A DNA stretch of 64,000 bases from Capitulum mitella (GCA_030062745.1 CP099840.1:5330058-5394057), one strand, 5' to 3'; counted from the stretch's first letter, positions 43,588 to 56,262 are shown. Notes: generated by a model not told the origin, from the sequence alone. Numbers and translations are program-made.

Positions 43588-44177
43588 TCAAACAATGACG
43601 GTTAGAATGGAAAAAACGCCAGGGTACCCTGACAGCCGCCTGGGCGTTTTTAAGGTGTCAATGGACCAACAAACGACAACATTACCAACATTGCTCGTGA
43701 ATCGAAAGCCAAACTGCTGCATGTCGTAAACGTTGATGCTGATGGCGTCCACAGATGGCGACGGGCAGTCAGAGACGACGTTATCCACTCCTGTAATGTA
43801 CTGGACGACTGCGATGTCCAACTGAGTCAACGGAATCATCACGGATGACGCGTTGATGACGGTCCAGTGTCTCTGCAACAGGTGGGACTTCGCGCCATGC
43901 AGTCCGAGGAGGGCGACCGACAGCGGCTTGTGATCAGTTTTCACTGATCATGCGGGACGATCAGTGCGAACTGCGTGATGATGATGATAAGCGTGACATG
44001 GCGTCCATCGATGGAGCGTCCTTTTTTCAGTATTTCATAATAACGGCCAAACGGAGCGGTCCAGGATTGGAAATTTACTATTAAGTGGGGATGCAGGCGC
44101 ATCCCTAAATTTACGAAAAATAGCAGTTGGCGTCTGTCGTTGCATAGTAAAAGAGGACCCAACGAAGCCGTATGCAA
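43588..44177 (-). pseudogene. Ty3/gypsy LTR-retrotransposon RNase H remnant
   Basis: The minus-strand frame 43944-43588 starts with TDHKPLSVALLG, the conserved start of the gypsy RNase H end region. It ends with YITGVDNVVSDCPSPSVDAI, the counterpart of the G-DNVVADALSR motif, with Ala and Leu replaced. Upstream, 44177-43945 (FVNLGMRLHPHL...TAPF) may be a decayed RT-connection piece, which is less sure. The central RNase H catalytic section expected between the two is missing, and no LTRs, protease or integrase are seen. This is an old, internally deleted fragment. Confidence 0.6.
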
Positions 44178-45545
44178 CTTAAGTTATTTCGGAAAATTTT
44201 TGCCCCAGGAATATTCTATGAGCCAAGAGACGTATGCGGCGCCCTAACGTTTCACGATTTTGTTTGTACCATTTTTTCCTTGCACCGCCTCTCCAAATTC
44301 GACGCAATCACACAAGTCTGACACTGAAGCATGATAGACCAGCGTGATATCGTCAGGGATGTTCGCAGCAGCTGGCAATCATACGTGATACAGAAAACAC
44401 AATCAACCCCAAAGTGCGCGTGTATGCGTGATATTGGCCGGATGTACATATGAACTACCTACTTTTGCCGAGGAAAAAAATCCATAAACCACCCTTCATC
44501 ATTAATGAATGTGATATGGAGGTTGCTATTGTCAACAACTGCTGCTAACTTTAATTCATGGTACACATTGTGTATACTCTGAAAATCAAATAACCAGCGA
44601 CGGTAATGAAAACAACAGATGTGGTACTGGAACGCCAGTGAGCTTTCCATGCGTGCAAAATTTATCAGATCTCGTCTACAAGGCAATTCGATGTACGTAA
44701 AACATAGGAAAACATAAAAACGTGAACTCCAAGGTTTTCATGTCTTACTTTTGTAGAAGAGCATGGTGTGGCAGCCGCAACTTTGCCGTAACTAAAAACG
44801 CCTTGTTAACATGAGGCCCTTTTTCCTGTCGTGTTCCTGTGCATAAAGAACGTTCATGGGCCATTGCCGAGTGATCATGCGTAGTGGACTATAACAAAGA
44901 ATCGCCGGACCCTTCACCACGATGCCAAATGCATTGCCGAAATAGAGGGATTATGGCCATGGCTATGCCTAGTGGCAGTTGCGCATTTCTACTACGGGTT
45001 TTTCTGCGACGACGGAAGGCAGGTTACCAGGGAAACGATGTTTGTACCGGCCTGCCTGTCAGACCCCCAGCTCCGAGGCCGGAGGAATTAAGCGCACCAA
45101 GATGGATGTTCCCGCCTTATTAAACCCGGACAAGGCCTCCATTTGCTCAGTTCCAGCACCGTTTTCATGCCTGTATCGTGATTGTTTCATTCGAACACTA
45201 CACTGTGTCAGGAGGCAAAATTGCACGAGAACCAAACATCAGATGTATACAGCACGTCTAGCTACTTCAGACAAAAACCACTAGCCACTGTAACATTGAC
45301 CGGCATTACTGACTTGACAAATGGTACGGCCTGCGAGTATAACGCACATCTGCCATACAATGATTGCTTCGCAGAATAACTAATGACCTTAATGATTATC
45401 TCCAGGTTGTGCCTGGGGACAAGAACAATGGGATGGGCCGCTATTTGGGAAAACTATTTAATAACATAATCTTGACCCTGGCGTTCCCAATGGTAATAAG
45501 GCATGTTCATGAGGAAAAATAAGCAGCCGAAGCATGACAACAAAC
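44178..45545. other. Intergenic sequence, no gene seen
   Basis: Short frames only, none with a recognised motif. Confidence 0.5.
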
Positions 45546-45862
45546 TGGCCTGTCTGTCGGTTTGTCTAACTACCTATCTACCTGCCTGTCTGTCAGTCTG
45601 TCTGTCTGTCTATCTATCTGACTGTCTGTCTGTCTGTCTGTCTGTCTATCTGTCTGTATGTCTGTCTGTCTGTCTGTATGTATGTATGTCTGTCTGCCTG
45701 TCAGTCAGTCAGTCAGTCAGTCAGTCAGCCAGTCAATCCGTCAGTCGGTCAGTTCGTCAGCCAGTCAGTCAGTCAGTAGGCCAATCTGTTCATCTTTCTG
45801 TCTGTTTATCTTTCTACCTGCCTGTACGTCCGTCTGTTTGCCTCCCTGTCTGTTTGTTCCGG
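45546..45862. repeat. TCTG/CAGT tetranucleotide microsatellite
   Basis: Over 300 bp of tetranucleotide arrays: first TCTG with TCTA and TATG variants (to about 45700), then CAGT/GTCA (about 45703-45780), then diverged TCTG/TTTG again. The Cys/Ser/Val-rich frames across it have the expected period-4 peptide pattern and are not genes. Confidence 0.95.
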
Positions 45863-46053
45863 ACTTTCGGCATGACTATGAAAGGAAACAGCTTTCCTCA
45901 TACCAGGAGAGGTTGGTTTTTATGTGTAAAAACATGCGGTAATATTGGACTGAACGTTTGGGCTCTGAGCTAAATTTATTAGTTTTTTTTAGTATATGGG
46001 TAGGAAGCATCACCCAGTTATGACCCAAGCCGACGAGTGAAAAATAAGGAATT

Positions 46054-46085
46054 CTGAAGATGGCCAGGAACCGAAACGTTGAGTC
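46054..46085 (+). ncRNA. Hammerhead-ribozyme-like core, possible Penelope-like element remnant
   Basis: CTGAAGA at 46054-46060 and GAAAC at 46073-46077, then GTTGA and GTC at 46083-46085, follow the order of the hammerhead core (CUGANGA, GAAA, cleavage site UH). Stem III would be only A-C/G-U around a GUUGA loop, the minimal form known from Penelope-like elements and retrozymes. Stem II (TGGCCAGGAACC) and stem I pair poorly, so this copy is probably inactive. No RT or GIY-YIG frame was recognised nearby. Confidence 0.4.
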
Positions 46086-47039
46086 CGATATCAATAAGCA
46101 TTTGTACGGCCATAAATATTTGTTATATTATATACGTAAGAAATGCTTTTACCCTCGTCCGGCAGGAGGGTCGTTTTAGGAGTTTCCTGCGGTTTTCCTT
46201 AATAACTTTTTAGTGACGAGAGATACAACGCCGGTTTTTCTGTACCTGAATTTTCAACGTTTATACGCCTTTAGTAAGATTTTCAGATTTTTTTATGAGA
46301 TAGGTTGTGACCTGTGACCTTTTTGTCAACACTACGACAGTCGTCCTGCTAACCGAATCGAGCACATTTCATTTGCTGGATATTGGGTATTGCAATGTTT
46401 TGTTGCATGCTTTTTTTAAAAAGGTTGTTATCAGTGACCTGGTTTTAGTGTACGGGAATGTTCAGGAGTCAAGCTAGGTCAAACGTAAATATCAAGCATT
46501 GACATCAAACGTGTTGAAGTTTTGTATACGGGATAAGTAATACCTATACTTGAAAGAATGTTTTCTTACAATGCACCACGTGAACATTATTTTGACGAAC
46601 ATTGTTTGGCGTAATGTAAAGCCAGTTCGTAGGTCAAGGTCACTCTGAGTCAGAGAAGTTCGAAAATGTGGAATTCGATTGCGCGCCCTAGAGGTAACCT
46701 TGAGAAACTATTGCGGCCACAGCAACGATATGGTAGGATAGACCGTGTACCTACCTACCTGCATACCAAATTTGGTGGCCCTAGCTTGAATGTTTTGGAC
46801 AAGGAGCGATTTCCGTAAAACAACATGAGCGCCCCTAGCGGTGACCTTGGGAACTAAGGCAGCCACGACGCCAAATAGGCAACCCCCTCCCAGCCCGAAG
46901 AGAAGCGGCACACCAAGTCTGGCACGCTTGTCGTCGCCCGTTTGGCTTGTGACCCGACATAAATGTGGTGAGACTATCATGCCTCCCATTGTAAATTGTA
47001 AAACAAACAGAAAAAGGCAATTGTTTCTTTCCTCAGGCT
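46086..47039. other. Intergenic sequence with DR0/DR1 half-sites and a 146-bp repeat pair
   Basis: TGACCT-g-TGACCT (DR1) lies at 46308-46320 and AGGTCAAGGTCA (DR0) at 46631-46642. GCCCTAGAGGTAACCTTGAG at 46685 is echoed as GCCCCTAGCGGTGACCTTGG at 46831, about 146 bp on, both followed by GCCAC. No gene was recognised. Confidence 0.45.
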
Positions 47040-47575
47040 TTCTAGAGCTACTGCGGAGAAGAACATCCCCAGTAGGGTCCGCACCGCCAGGACTGCACCG
47101 TCTCTGCAACAGACGACCACCGCTTCCTGCACCACCAAAAAACTCAGTACCATCCTTCCTGATGTCGTTTGCGGTCCAGTTCCGTCGGCTTGTCGCTCGG
47201 GACCGACGCGACCCGGCGCGCGACGCGACGTCAGGGTCGGGCGGCACGGCGCGGCACGCGTCGCTGACGACGACGCTTAGAGAAGCCGGCTGGTGTTGCG
47301 TCGCCAAAAAGGCTCCAGGGCCAAAGCCAGTGTCAACTGATTGATCGACCATTGGGGTTTGAGGTCGCACCGACCCGGCAGCCACACGGCGCCCAGTGAG
47401 CCAGCGTCTGTGCCCAGTGCCCAGTGCCAGCGAGCAGTGGCCGTACGCTGCTGCTCTGATTCCTCCCCTTTGGTGATGGGGGAGGACGGGGCTTACAGGC
47501 GGTCGTGACAGACCGTCAGACCATTGTGGGACATAATCCCACTACCAGCACGGAAAGGTTGTGCTCTATTAGGGC
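47040..47575 (-). mobile_element. 5' fragment of a second LINE related to the complete copy
   Basis: In minus-strand orientation it begins near 47575 with words shared with the 5' terminus of the 11.05-17.5-kb LINE: GCACAACCTTTCCGTGCTGG here against GCACCACCTTTCCGTGGTGG there, and CAAAGGGGAGGA in both. A GC-rich minus-strand frame (47385 into about 46.99 kb) follows where a leader or ORF1 start would be, but no zinc-knuckle or RT sequence follows. The 3' part is therefore lost, unlike the usual 5' truncation of LINEs. Its left limit is approximate. Confidence 0.5.
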
Positions 47576-50500
47576 GAAAAAGCTTCCTTTCTGTATGACT
47601 GACTGACCAGAGTTGAAGTCGAAGCCAATAAACCCCTCTTACATTTTCCACTCACATTCCAGCCCTAAAATCTTCGAGTGCCGGATTTATTATTTTCTAT
47701 CCATTCTTGGTAACTCCTGCGATGGCCGTCTTTTATGACATTCTGAAACCTCCGGAAGTGGCAATATGACGGAGGTCCGTGGGAATGACATTAGTGGTTC
47801 GATAGACGCAGACTAGGAAAGCATGAAATTCCTCCTAAAAAAGTTACTGCACCTTAAAAGTCTCGGCATGTTTTTAAACATGCATTCACTCACTTAAAAA
47901 GTCAAGTAAAAAAGAATAAAAAAAACTCTAGACTGTCTGGATGGCGAACATGACTACAAATAACAAAGTCGCCAAAATGCATAAATGCGATGATATCACA
48001 TGGGAAGCATACCCAGCCTTGCCGATTTGTGTTTGGCTTTTTCTGTCCTCTTGTTTTGCGAGCTTTAAACTAATAGCGTGCTTGGTCATAACTGCTTCTG
48101 CAAGAGTCCGTAATGTTTGGGTTTAAAAGAAATGGTGACTGCATACTACACGTTCATAAGTAAAATGAGGAAATTATTCTAGCCACGCAATTTAAAGTCA
48201 GCAAAACACAGACGTACCACAAAGACGTAAATTTAAAACACCAACTCAAGCATCCTTAAAAGCATTTTGCTTTTGGTTTACAGTACAAATGGACGCAGAA
48301 TGCAAGGAGAAATGTGGAGCCGTTTGGAACATATTGTTTACGCACATGCTTCCAAGATTCCGAACGCATTCTGTACAAGTTCAGTGTACTGCGGTGATTA
48401 CCAGACTGTACTTGCAGTATTGACACCTTGCTGTTTATGGTCATAGCAGTTTTACTGGAAAAATCTCAATATGATTACCTTTTTGGTGGGTACGTCCGGT
48501 CCAGTAGTGTTTTCAGAATAACAGCAAGAACAATGTCTTCAAAAATTTGTGTTTACCGCAATAGGTCAGATAAATTTACCATCATATCTCACGACGAATG
48601 AAATGGTATTACCGCAGACTTCTTTCTGGCTCTCTGTCATATCCATTTTTTTACAGCTCAAAGGGCGACAGATATTTCATTCGTTCAAAATAGCGGCAAA
48701 CCCTCTGCAAGCGTAGTAACGTTTCACATTGCAGCATGAGCGATAAAATGCTTGCCGCTGAAATTTCTGCTGGGCTGTTCCACTGGGTTTCGGATATGAT
48801 TGACCCCCATACTCTGTCGTTTGCGAGGTCTTTTTGGCACAAATCTGTGATATTATGGGCGGAAATCTATTTGAATTATATTATTAAAATAAAATGAAAC
48901 TAGCCTCAAGCTCATAATGTTCGAAAAACACCACAACAAACTTTATCTTATTCTATTACAATAATCATTACCATTCAGACACTCAAATTTATCAGATTAC
49001 TTTACATCAGTTTTGATTCGTAAAAACAGAGACACGGAGGTGTGCTCACCTAAAACTTAACCCGGGTGTCATATCCTCTCCGACGGCTTTCTTGGTCCAA
49101 GGTGAAGACGTAGCAACGATGCCCTTCATCATAATCAGAGCATGAAACGGATAAATCCTGTCTGATCCTGTCCAATCCTCATCGCGCCGGGCTGAATCCG
49201 GATCCAATCGAAATCCATAAGTTTTCTCCAAGGCTCCGATCCGGATCCGATCCGTTACAAACAGTAGACCAAAACCTAGAGAAGCCAGCATAGGAAATCT
49301 ATACAACCAATCTAATGCAGACTCGTATGCTTAGAATTGGTTAAGAACTATTATTATTTATTCTAAGCACAAGCGAATCTTATAATGGTAAATATAAATG
49401 AGGGTTAGCCACTGTCATTTGCCCACACAATTTGTTTTTCCGATACATATTACCTCTGTTTAAACTTTTCGCCAATCAACATATGGAAACCTTTCTATTT
49501 ACTGTCACTTGAAAGAGTACAAGTGCTCCATGCATTTAAATGGTCTGAACAGTTCTGAAGCTGATTGGTGAAGGTCGTAGTTATCAGTCCCCAAGACGTC
49601 GAAATCTCCCAAATATTCACTGATTCCGCCTGCCTTTTCAACTGAAAGAGAAATATTTTGCCCATGTCGCTGGATTATTTTATATGTGGTTGTTCCGGCA
49701 GCAATTAATGTCAGTTTCTTGTCAAATGTTTAATTTCAGGCTAACCTTTGACTTTTTTAACCTTGGTTTTTAAACATGTTTTTTGTCACTTCCTCAAGTA
49801 CCAAATGTTTATGAATCTCCAAATTTAAATCCGGTACAAATCCGCGTTTTTAACAGATTTATGACTCCAATTCTTGTCCAGCCCGGCCGACTGGATCGGA
49901 CTGTAATGTCCGACTACTGATCCAGACCGTTTTGTACTCTGATCACTGTTCCAAATGAATTCCTTCCGCTGTGTGCCACGTTAGACAGGTTCGCGGGGAT
50001 CGGCAAACGCAAGCAGTTTACATTATGACGCACCCAAGCGATTGGGCGCTCGCAATTCCAAAGATATTGAAATATTATTTTACAGAGCATTCAAGGCGCG
50101 AGTTCCAGAAACTGGATTCCGGGAAAGTGTTCAAACAAGCTAAATAAGTAGGATCTGCTAAGAGACTGATGGGACTTCAAAGACTATCGATTCGGCACGT
50201 CGCCAACGCTATATCATATCTGAAAAGCGCGCTGATGTAATTATACCATTTGTGGTTGTTTTTGTTTGTTGCCTTTCATTCGGGCTTATCTGAGAGCAGG
50301 GAGAAGAAGTGAAAAGAAACCAATGCGCCGGAAAGCATTCCCAGAAAATCCGAGCGTCGTCCTCTGATGCTTTACTTACCTTTTTTACCCTACACCTATT
50401 ATCAGGTGGCCACGAGTGCTCCCGCCCCAATTCACCGCGACGAAAATCACCTTACGTTAACTTCTTGGGAAGTCAGAACTGTCAACAAAAGAGAACAATA

Positions 50501-53064
50501 ATATTTCCTTGGTTACTGCTATTCGAACTTTTTTAGTTGAATCACGTTTAGTAAATGTGTGATGCCGTATGTGATTCTGAGCGGGTCAAGGTCAAACATG
50601 ACACTCATGTGTTCTACATCTGTGGCCTCAGTAGAGTCAATAGAGAAAAAACTTTGCATAATCAAAGGGCAGGGAAACAAGGTTAACTAAACACGGCGAG
50701 GATACCAATCTCGATCAACGATCGCATCCCTCTGGCTGTATGCAAACATGGGACATTATTCTGCGCACTACATTTGCAGAACTAGTTTGTGTGTTTTGCC
50801 AAGGAAATCGAAGTCTACTGAGATGGGATCGAAATCGGTTGATGTCATATTAATTATGTGCTGAGGAACCCGTATGTTGTGGAGTATATTTGGAGCTAAC
50901 ATGAGCGAAGTTGGTTTTACGTCATTGAATAGCCATGTATTTCGACAATAGCTGCAGTGTCGTCAGTGGAGTCGTGTATAAGACTCGTTTGGGGATATCC
51001 GTAAGAAACAGATAAATGAATGCTCAGCACCTTTTGATGGCACGGTATTGGCTTAGGAAGACAGTGATAGCCGGAGATGCACATCTTGAATACAGCAGAC
51101 TCCAGTCCGAAATCCCATTTTACTGAACACGTTTTAATATGGATTAATCGGTCATAAACCGGCTTTTCAAAGACACAAAGAGACCACAGATGCCCTCATG
51201 CAATAGGGGAAGCGCCTTCCTTGCACTGTAATGCCTGGGCGCGTTTCAGTCCTGTTTTCCCTGCACGACCAAGACGGAATATCAATATGATGCCTCCCAC
51301 TTAATCACCCAGACGGTAGTTTGGCAAATAGGAACGCATTTCATTTCATGGTCGACGGCGTTTGGAGTTAATTTACCGTCGCGCAACTCATCAGCAAGTA
51401 TATGCTGCGGACGCAAACTTCCAGATGGGAGGCATCTGCCATTAAGCGCCCTCTGGACCAAAAAATTGGCCAAACCTGCCGACAGACTAGAACGACTAAA
51501 TGCATGTACCTACGAAAAATGCTGCAGTGTGGTAGGTACTTTTAAACTCATCACTCATACTGTTTTAAGTGGGTAGATGGCTGAAAGTTCGAAGGCCGAG
51601 AAACTTATTTTTAGCGCATTCTTTGGTTGTATACTCCTTCAGTCGCCTCTAAATCCACTCCTAAAAGTTGGTGTGGCGTGGAGAATTCCACGTCAGTCAA
51701 ATCAACAACAATCAGCAACTACAATACTTGGCTTTCAAAGTGGAGCGATCGTATGACTGATGGCGAAATCAATATGCAAAAGGGATAGTTATTATCGCAT
51801 TAAAAAGGGGAAACACATGTATATCTTGATAATTCAACAACACAATTTTTATTTGTCTGCCACCGATACCCAGGGGGTGACCCGCAAGTAACCAATCTTC
51901 ATGCATGAGCCAGCGCTATATGCATAAAAAACGAAAACTGCAGTCTCAACACTTCATGCTCAGAAGACGGAAACCTGTAAATGGAAACTTACACTATCAC
52001 GCTCCTGTCATAATGTGATAAACTGAATAAACAAAAACAATTGCTTTCATCACATGCAATGAGCGGTGTTGAAACTAAACGCAGGTTTCCGTATTAGTGC
52101 ATTTATTTTGCGAACTGGAGTTTCTAGGAACTTGTTTTTCATTAAAAAGGAGCATTGGCTTACCTTGGGTAAGCGAGATTTTCATCACTTTTTGTGAAAG
52201 TTTTCAGCCCTTCATTTCCAGTCAGTTCGGCGCCGTATCGTATCTCAAGTTTTCGACAGGCCTGCAAGGGCCGTATTTATACCCGAAGATATGAGCCGCC
52301 CGCTGGCCGATGCAATGTCGTCGTTTTCTTTTTTCACAAAAAAACGAAGAAGCAATTATTATCGTTTCTTGCTTCAACAATCGCTGATTAATTCAAAGAC
52401 CAAGAACATCAAAATCAAAGCATTTGAGAGACAAAATATTTTTGTGCATTGTTTTGGTGCACTGATTTTGTGCACTTATCGCCCCAGCAAACAGCCCACG
52501 CATAGCCGTATGTCGTGCGAGGGAGCTGAACAATGGAAATGTACATTCCAAGCTGCCAAAAATATGATTAATGATCTGTGCCAAATTTCACGCAGTGCCG
52601 ATTAATGGATCAAACGTTTAAGAGGTGTTTCTAAAAAGCACTGAATTTTGGACCCGCTATTCGGAATTACATACAATTCTGCATACCTCATTACTGTTAG
52701 CTCTGATCACTGGAAATGTAAAGTCGAATGTCATTTGGTTTCTTGGGGTTTATATTCCCACCATTTGACGCCCGCGCACAAAACATTGTTGGCGTCGGCC
52801 GCGCGGGGCCTCACATATCCATTGCAGTTGCTTTAATTCTTATATCATGAAACGCGCAAGGTAGCAGGGATTACTCATGCAAGAGGTGATAATGACTGCT
52901 TCTCTGGTTTACGCACAGTATGATTTACCGGCAACGATGAATGCATCTTCGTTCTGGCATTACATGCAAGCTATGGATAAACATATAGACAGATATGTTA
53001 CAAATTGTACAACATTTGATTTATCACTTCATTAGCAGCATAATGGTGCACAATGTGCTATGTG
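47576..53064. other. AT-rich intergenic sequence, no gene seen
   Basis: 5.5 kb without a recognisable gene. Palindromic GGATCCGATCC/CGGATCC words cluster at 49.19-49.25 kb and again at 49.88-49.93 kb (GGATCGGACT...AGTCC-like), which could be ends of an unrecognised element. Otherwise nothing stands out. Confidence 0.5.
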
Positions 53065-54325
53065 TTAGCCGGCACCGCCTGGGGGCGTCAAACAGAGCAA
53101 CCCCTCGGTTTTTCTTGAATAACTTCGGAACCGTTAGAGTCATCGCAACCCAATTTTCAGTACCTGTTCAACAACCCATTCTACATATTCTGACATCAAA
53201 ACCATTTCGATGCTAGGTCAGGCCATGGAAATCTGACGGCATAAGTGAACCCTTCGGCTCTTCGGGCAGTGGTGCGAACATGCTTCGTTTTTTGTTGTAA
53301 TATTGGCGAATATACTGGCTGAATTATTTGGATTTACCTAGGATACGGTCTCCAAAAGGATGTACAACAGTGATACGTCAATAGTAGAGGTCATTCTAGG
53401 TCACATGCATGATGGCAGTTGGAATGATTTACATTCTACGTGGAAGAAGTGGTTGCCCCTGAGCTACCTCATGACTCGAGCCACACAAACGAATCTAAAT
53501 CCGCCTCTTAGCAATTTTCTCCAGATGCAACGTGAGGTCATTTCAGGTCACGTCATAGGTAAATGACAAAACGAATGAAATACAACACTGACTGTAGAAC
53601 ATCTTTCGGTGGCAGCAGAGAGTAATCTTTGTTTCTAATCAGGAAATGGAAAATGACTATCTGTCATGACCTGGCTTGACCTTGACTCGACAAGGAGCAG
53701 ATAGAGCAGATTCAATTATCACGAGCAATCATTTCAGTTTTGCACTTGACCCAGTTAAGAATCCTAGAGAGTAATTGTCCGCCTTTGTCAGGAAGAGTAA
53801 AGCAACCTTATCTGACCTCACCTAGACTAACCCTGACTGGGTGAAACGCAGGTAATGTAAACTGATCATAAGAAGGCTTCACTTCCATCTCTTTTGTCGC
53901 GTAGATCAAAACGGCTGCGAGTAAGTATCGATCGTTGGCATATAAAATAAGACCAGTGTTTTCACCTGACCTGGATTGACCTTGACCTGACATTGCTTAG
54001 CATTTTGACATGCATTAAGTGCGGAAGATCGTTAACTTTCATTTGATACCCAACTGAATGCTCTAAGACTACTATTGCCGGTGATATGATGTACAAACCG
54101 ATGTCAGTTTTCCGACGCCGTGTTATGCGTTTTACGTGACCTGTGACGTAATTAATCATGTGATCAGGGCCAACATAGTATTTTCTGAATCGCAAGACCC
54201 AAGGCTATCGATTGGCGGCAGAACGGTTCAGATCCGACGGTTAGATCCTGATATAGCAGGGGGTGCCCTTTTTGACACCCCCAGGCGATCGCGGGTGTAA
54301 AACCCGCAATGCGGTGCCGGGTTAA
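53065..54325. mobile_element. TTAA-type MITE with four DR4 arrays
   Basis: The left end is TTAGCCGGCACCGCCTGGGG; the right end, as reverse complement, is TTAACCCGGCACCGC followed after a short gap by CCTGGGGGTGTCAAA, which the left end matches with CTGGGGGCGTCAAA. The left TTAA has become TTAG. It is 1261 bp with no transposase frame. Inside are AGGTCA-N4-AGGTCA at 53388-53403 and 53535-53550 and, on the other strand, at 53667-53682 and 53967-53982, the last followed directly by a further TGACCT (53983-53988). Confidence 0.65.
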
Positions 54326-56262
54326 ACCAGTTGTGTACCTTCCAGAATAAAGTAAACATGGCTGAAGGCCAGCCGAAAAGAACCACCACTCGGAGCAGCC
54401 GAGGAAGCCAAAAACATATGACGTTTCGGGCGTATTTGCATGGGCAAAACGTTTCGTTACGTTACAACACGCGTTGATAAGGTTTTGACACCGTACAACG
54501 TCCAATGTATTTAGAAACAGATATCAAACGTTTAGCACGACTAAACCCAGCCGCTTGTTCGTAGCTAACAAGAAACAGAGGTAAAGAAGGGTCCCAGGAA
54601 TCCCCGCCAGTACGAGGACTGGGCCGGGCCGCGAGCTCATGAAAATTATATTGTTTTTTTTTCTTAAGGAAATCTAAAACAAACAAAAGAAGCGGTGGGA
54701 AGACATAGAACATGGGTTGTCTTTTTCTACGTATATTTTAAACGCCATGCATTTTAAATGCATTGTGGCCTCAGGTCGTTGGCCTGCGCCAGGTTAAAGA
54801 GGATCGTATTCCAAAAAAGAAAAGCGGCATGACATTTTGTAAAATGAATCGATTAGTGGAGCACTTACCGGATTGATAGAACATGGCAGATTCAACCATT
54901 CTGCTATTCTGAATGTCTAAGATTCCGAGGTTATCGGCACAAAAAGAATCAGCGCCTTTATTCAAGCTTGAAAATCGCTAAACCAGACCCACAACCTTAA
55001 TGACGACGAACGTAAAAAAGCCGAAAGTACCACCTAACCTAGATTTGGTTTTCATTACACCCTACGGTTTGCGTTTTTCTTTGAGATTCTGGGTTTGGTT
55101 TGGCACTTCTGGAGTGTGAGTCTGCGCACTGACGCTTCTTGTATCCCGTGACAAGGTGATTTTGCCAGCTGCCCTGTGACGGACACCAGCCACCGAAGGC
55201 AGACTCGGAGGCCGGCCCGGCGAGAAGTAATATTGCAGCCGAGACTTAACAGTTGGATGATCGTAAGTGTTTCGTAATTTGATTTGGAAACAAAAAAGCT
55301 CCCAAGAATTCATAAATCCTTTAGAATCCCTCTTCGCCCCATCTAACTTGTTCGCGGAACTGCTGAGACTGATTCCGCTAATAGCAGCACGTCTTTGAAG
55401 ATGGTAACGTCCAAAACGAAGCGAACGTAGCAGAGCGCGATATCATTTCAACATGATCATCATTTCCGTCAGCCTTTAATGCTGGTGGTGTAAGAAATCT
55501 TGGAAGTTTCCCGTCGCACTCGATAACGAACTTCAACAGCAAACCGCCGAAAGCCTGCTCAAACATGGCCTGCTCAAACATGTCAAGACATTGTAAAACA
55601 AGGTGTGTCCGGGCAGCCACGCGTAAGTGCCAACATCTGTCCCGAAATCGAACCGCGTGCCTCAGCTGTCCGTACTGACTTCATTGTCCGCGCCGTCGTT
55701 CCAGGCCGATAACCTGGACCCCCGAGTCGGGAGCGGCCGGCACTGTTCAGGTGCCATGTGCTGTCGGCGGCAGATCGGGCCTGCACTGACAGGCCGGGAC
55801 GAGTTGTTCTCCCGAACACCCCGGGGAAAGGTGTCTCCGACATAATCTTCGGCCGTGCGCTGGTTGGCGGCGGCGGCCTCGCCGTCGGAGGTGAGCTCTT
55901 ACCGGCCTGGCGACACCCGGTCGGAGCTCACACGCAGAATGCCACCGAAACTGGCGGGGGAGAGCCGGATGGAGAACACGCATCTGAATCCGCTTGGAAT
56001 AGCGCTGCGACCTTCGACATCGGTTTCTCTGGCTGTTTACAGAAGCTGATGCCAGTTGACTGGTTCAGTCATCAAGGCACTCAAAAGACGTTGCCTTTAT
56101 AAAAAGCGCTCATTGCGTTATAATACACTTCGCATCATCAGCTCAGTAATGGCTGATGAATGAATGAATACTCGTAAATATAGGTTACTACATTGCCATT
56201 AACCAGGTTCTTTAGCTCTTTCCAAGAAGTCTTCGTACAAGTCTCTAAACAGGCTCTTGCAC
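54326..56262. other. Intergenic sequence with one GC-rich patch
   Basis: No gene recognised. A GC-rich tract at 55.64-56.04 kb is open in several frames on both strands (for example 55758-56102 plus, 55583-55843 minus) with no motif or matching splice context. A short direct duplication, AACATGGCCTGCTCAAACATG, spans about 55562-55580. Confidence 0.45.

Noticed and set aside
45503-45973. 156-codon Cys/Ser/Val-rich frame
   Set aside because: It is a TCTG microsatellite read in frame.
46841-47344. 167-codon plus-strand frame
   Set aside because: It lies antisense to the 5' LINE fragment and has no motif of its own.
53065-54325. Reading the AGGTCA arrays as a host enhancer
   Set aside because: The same arrays recur inside unrelated insertion sites bounded by inverted repeats, so the element, not the locus, explains their presence; function is left open.
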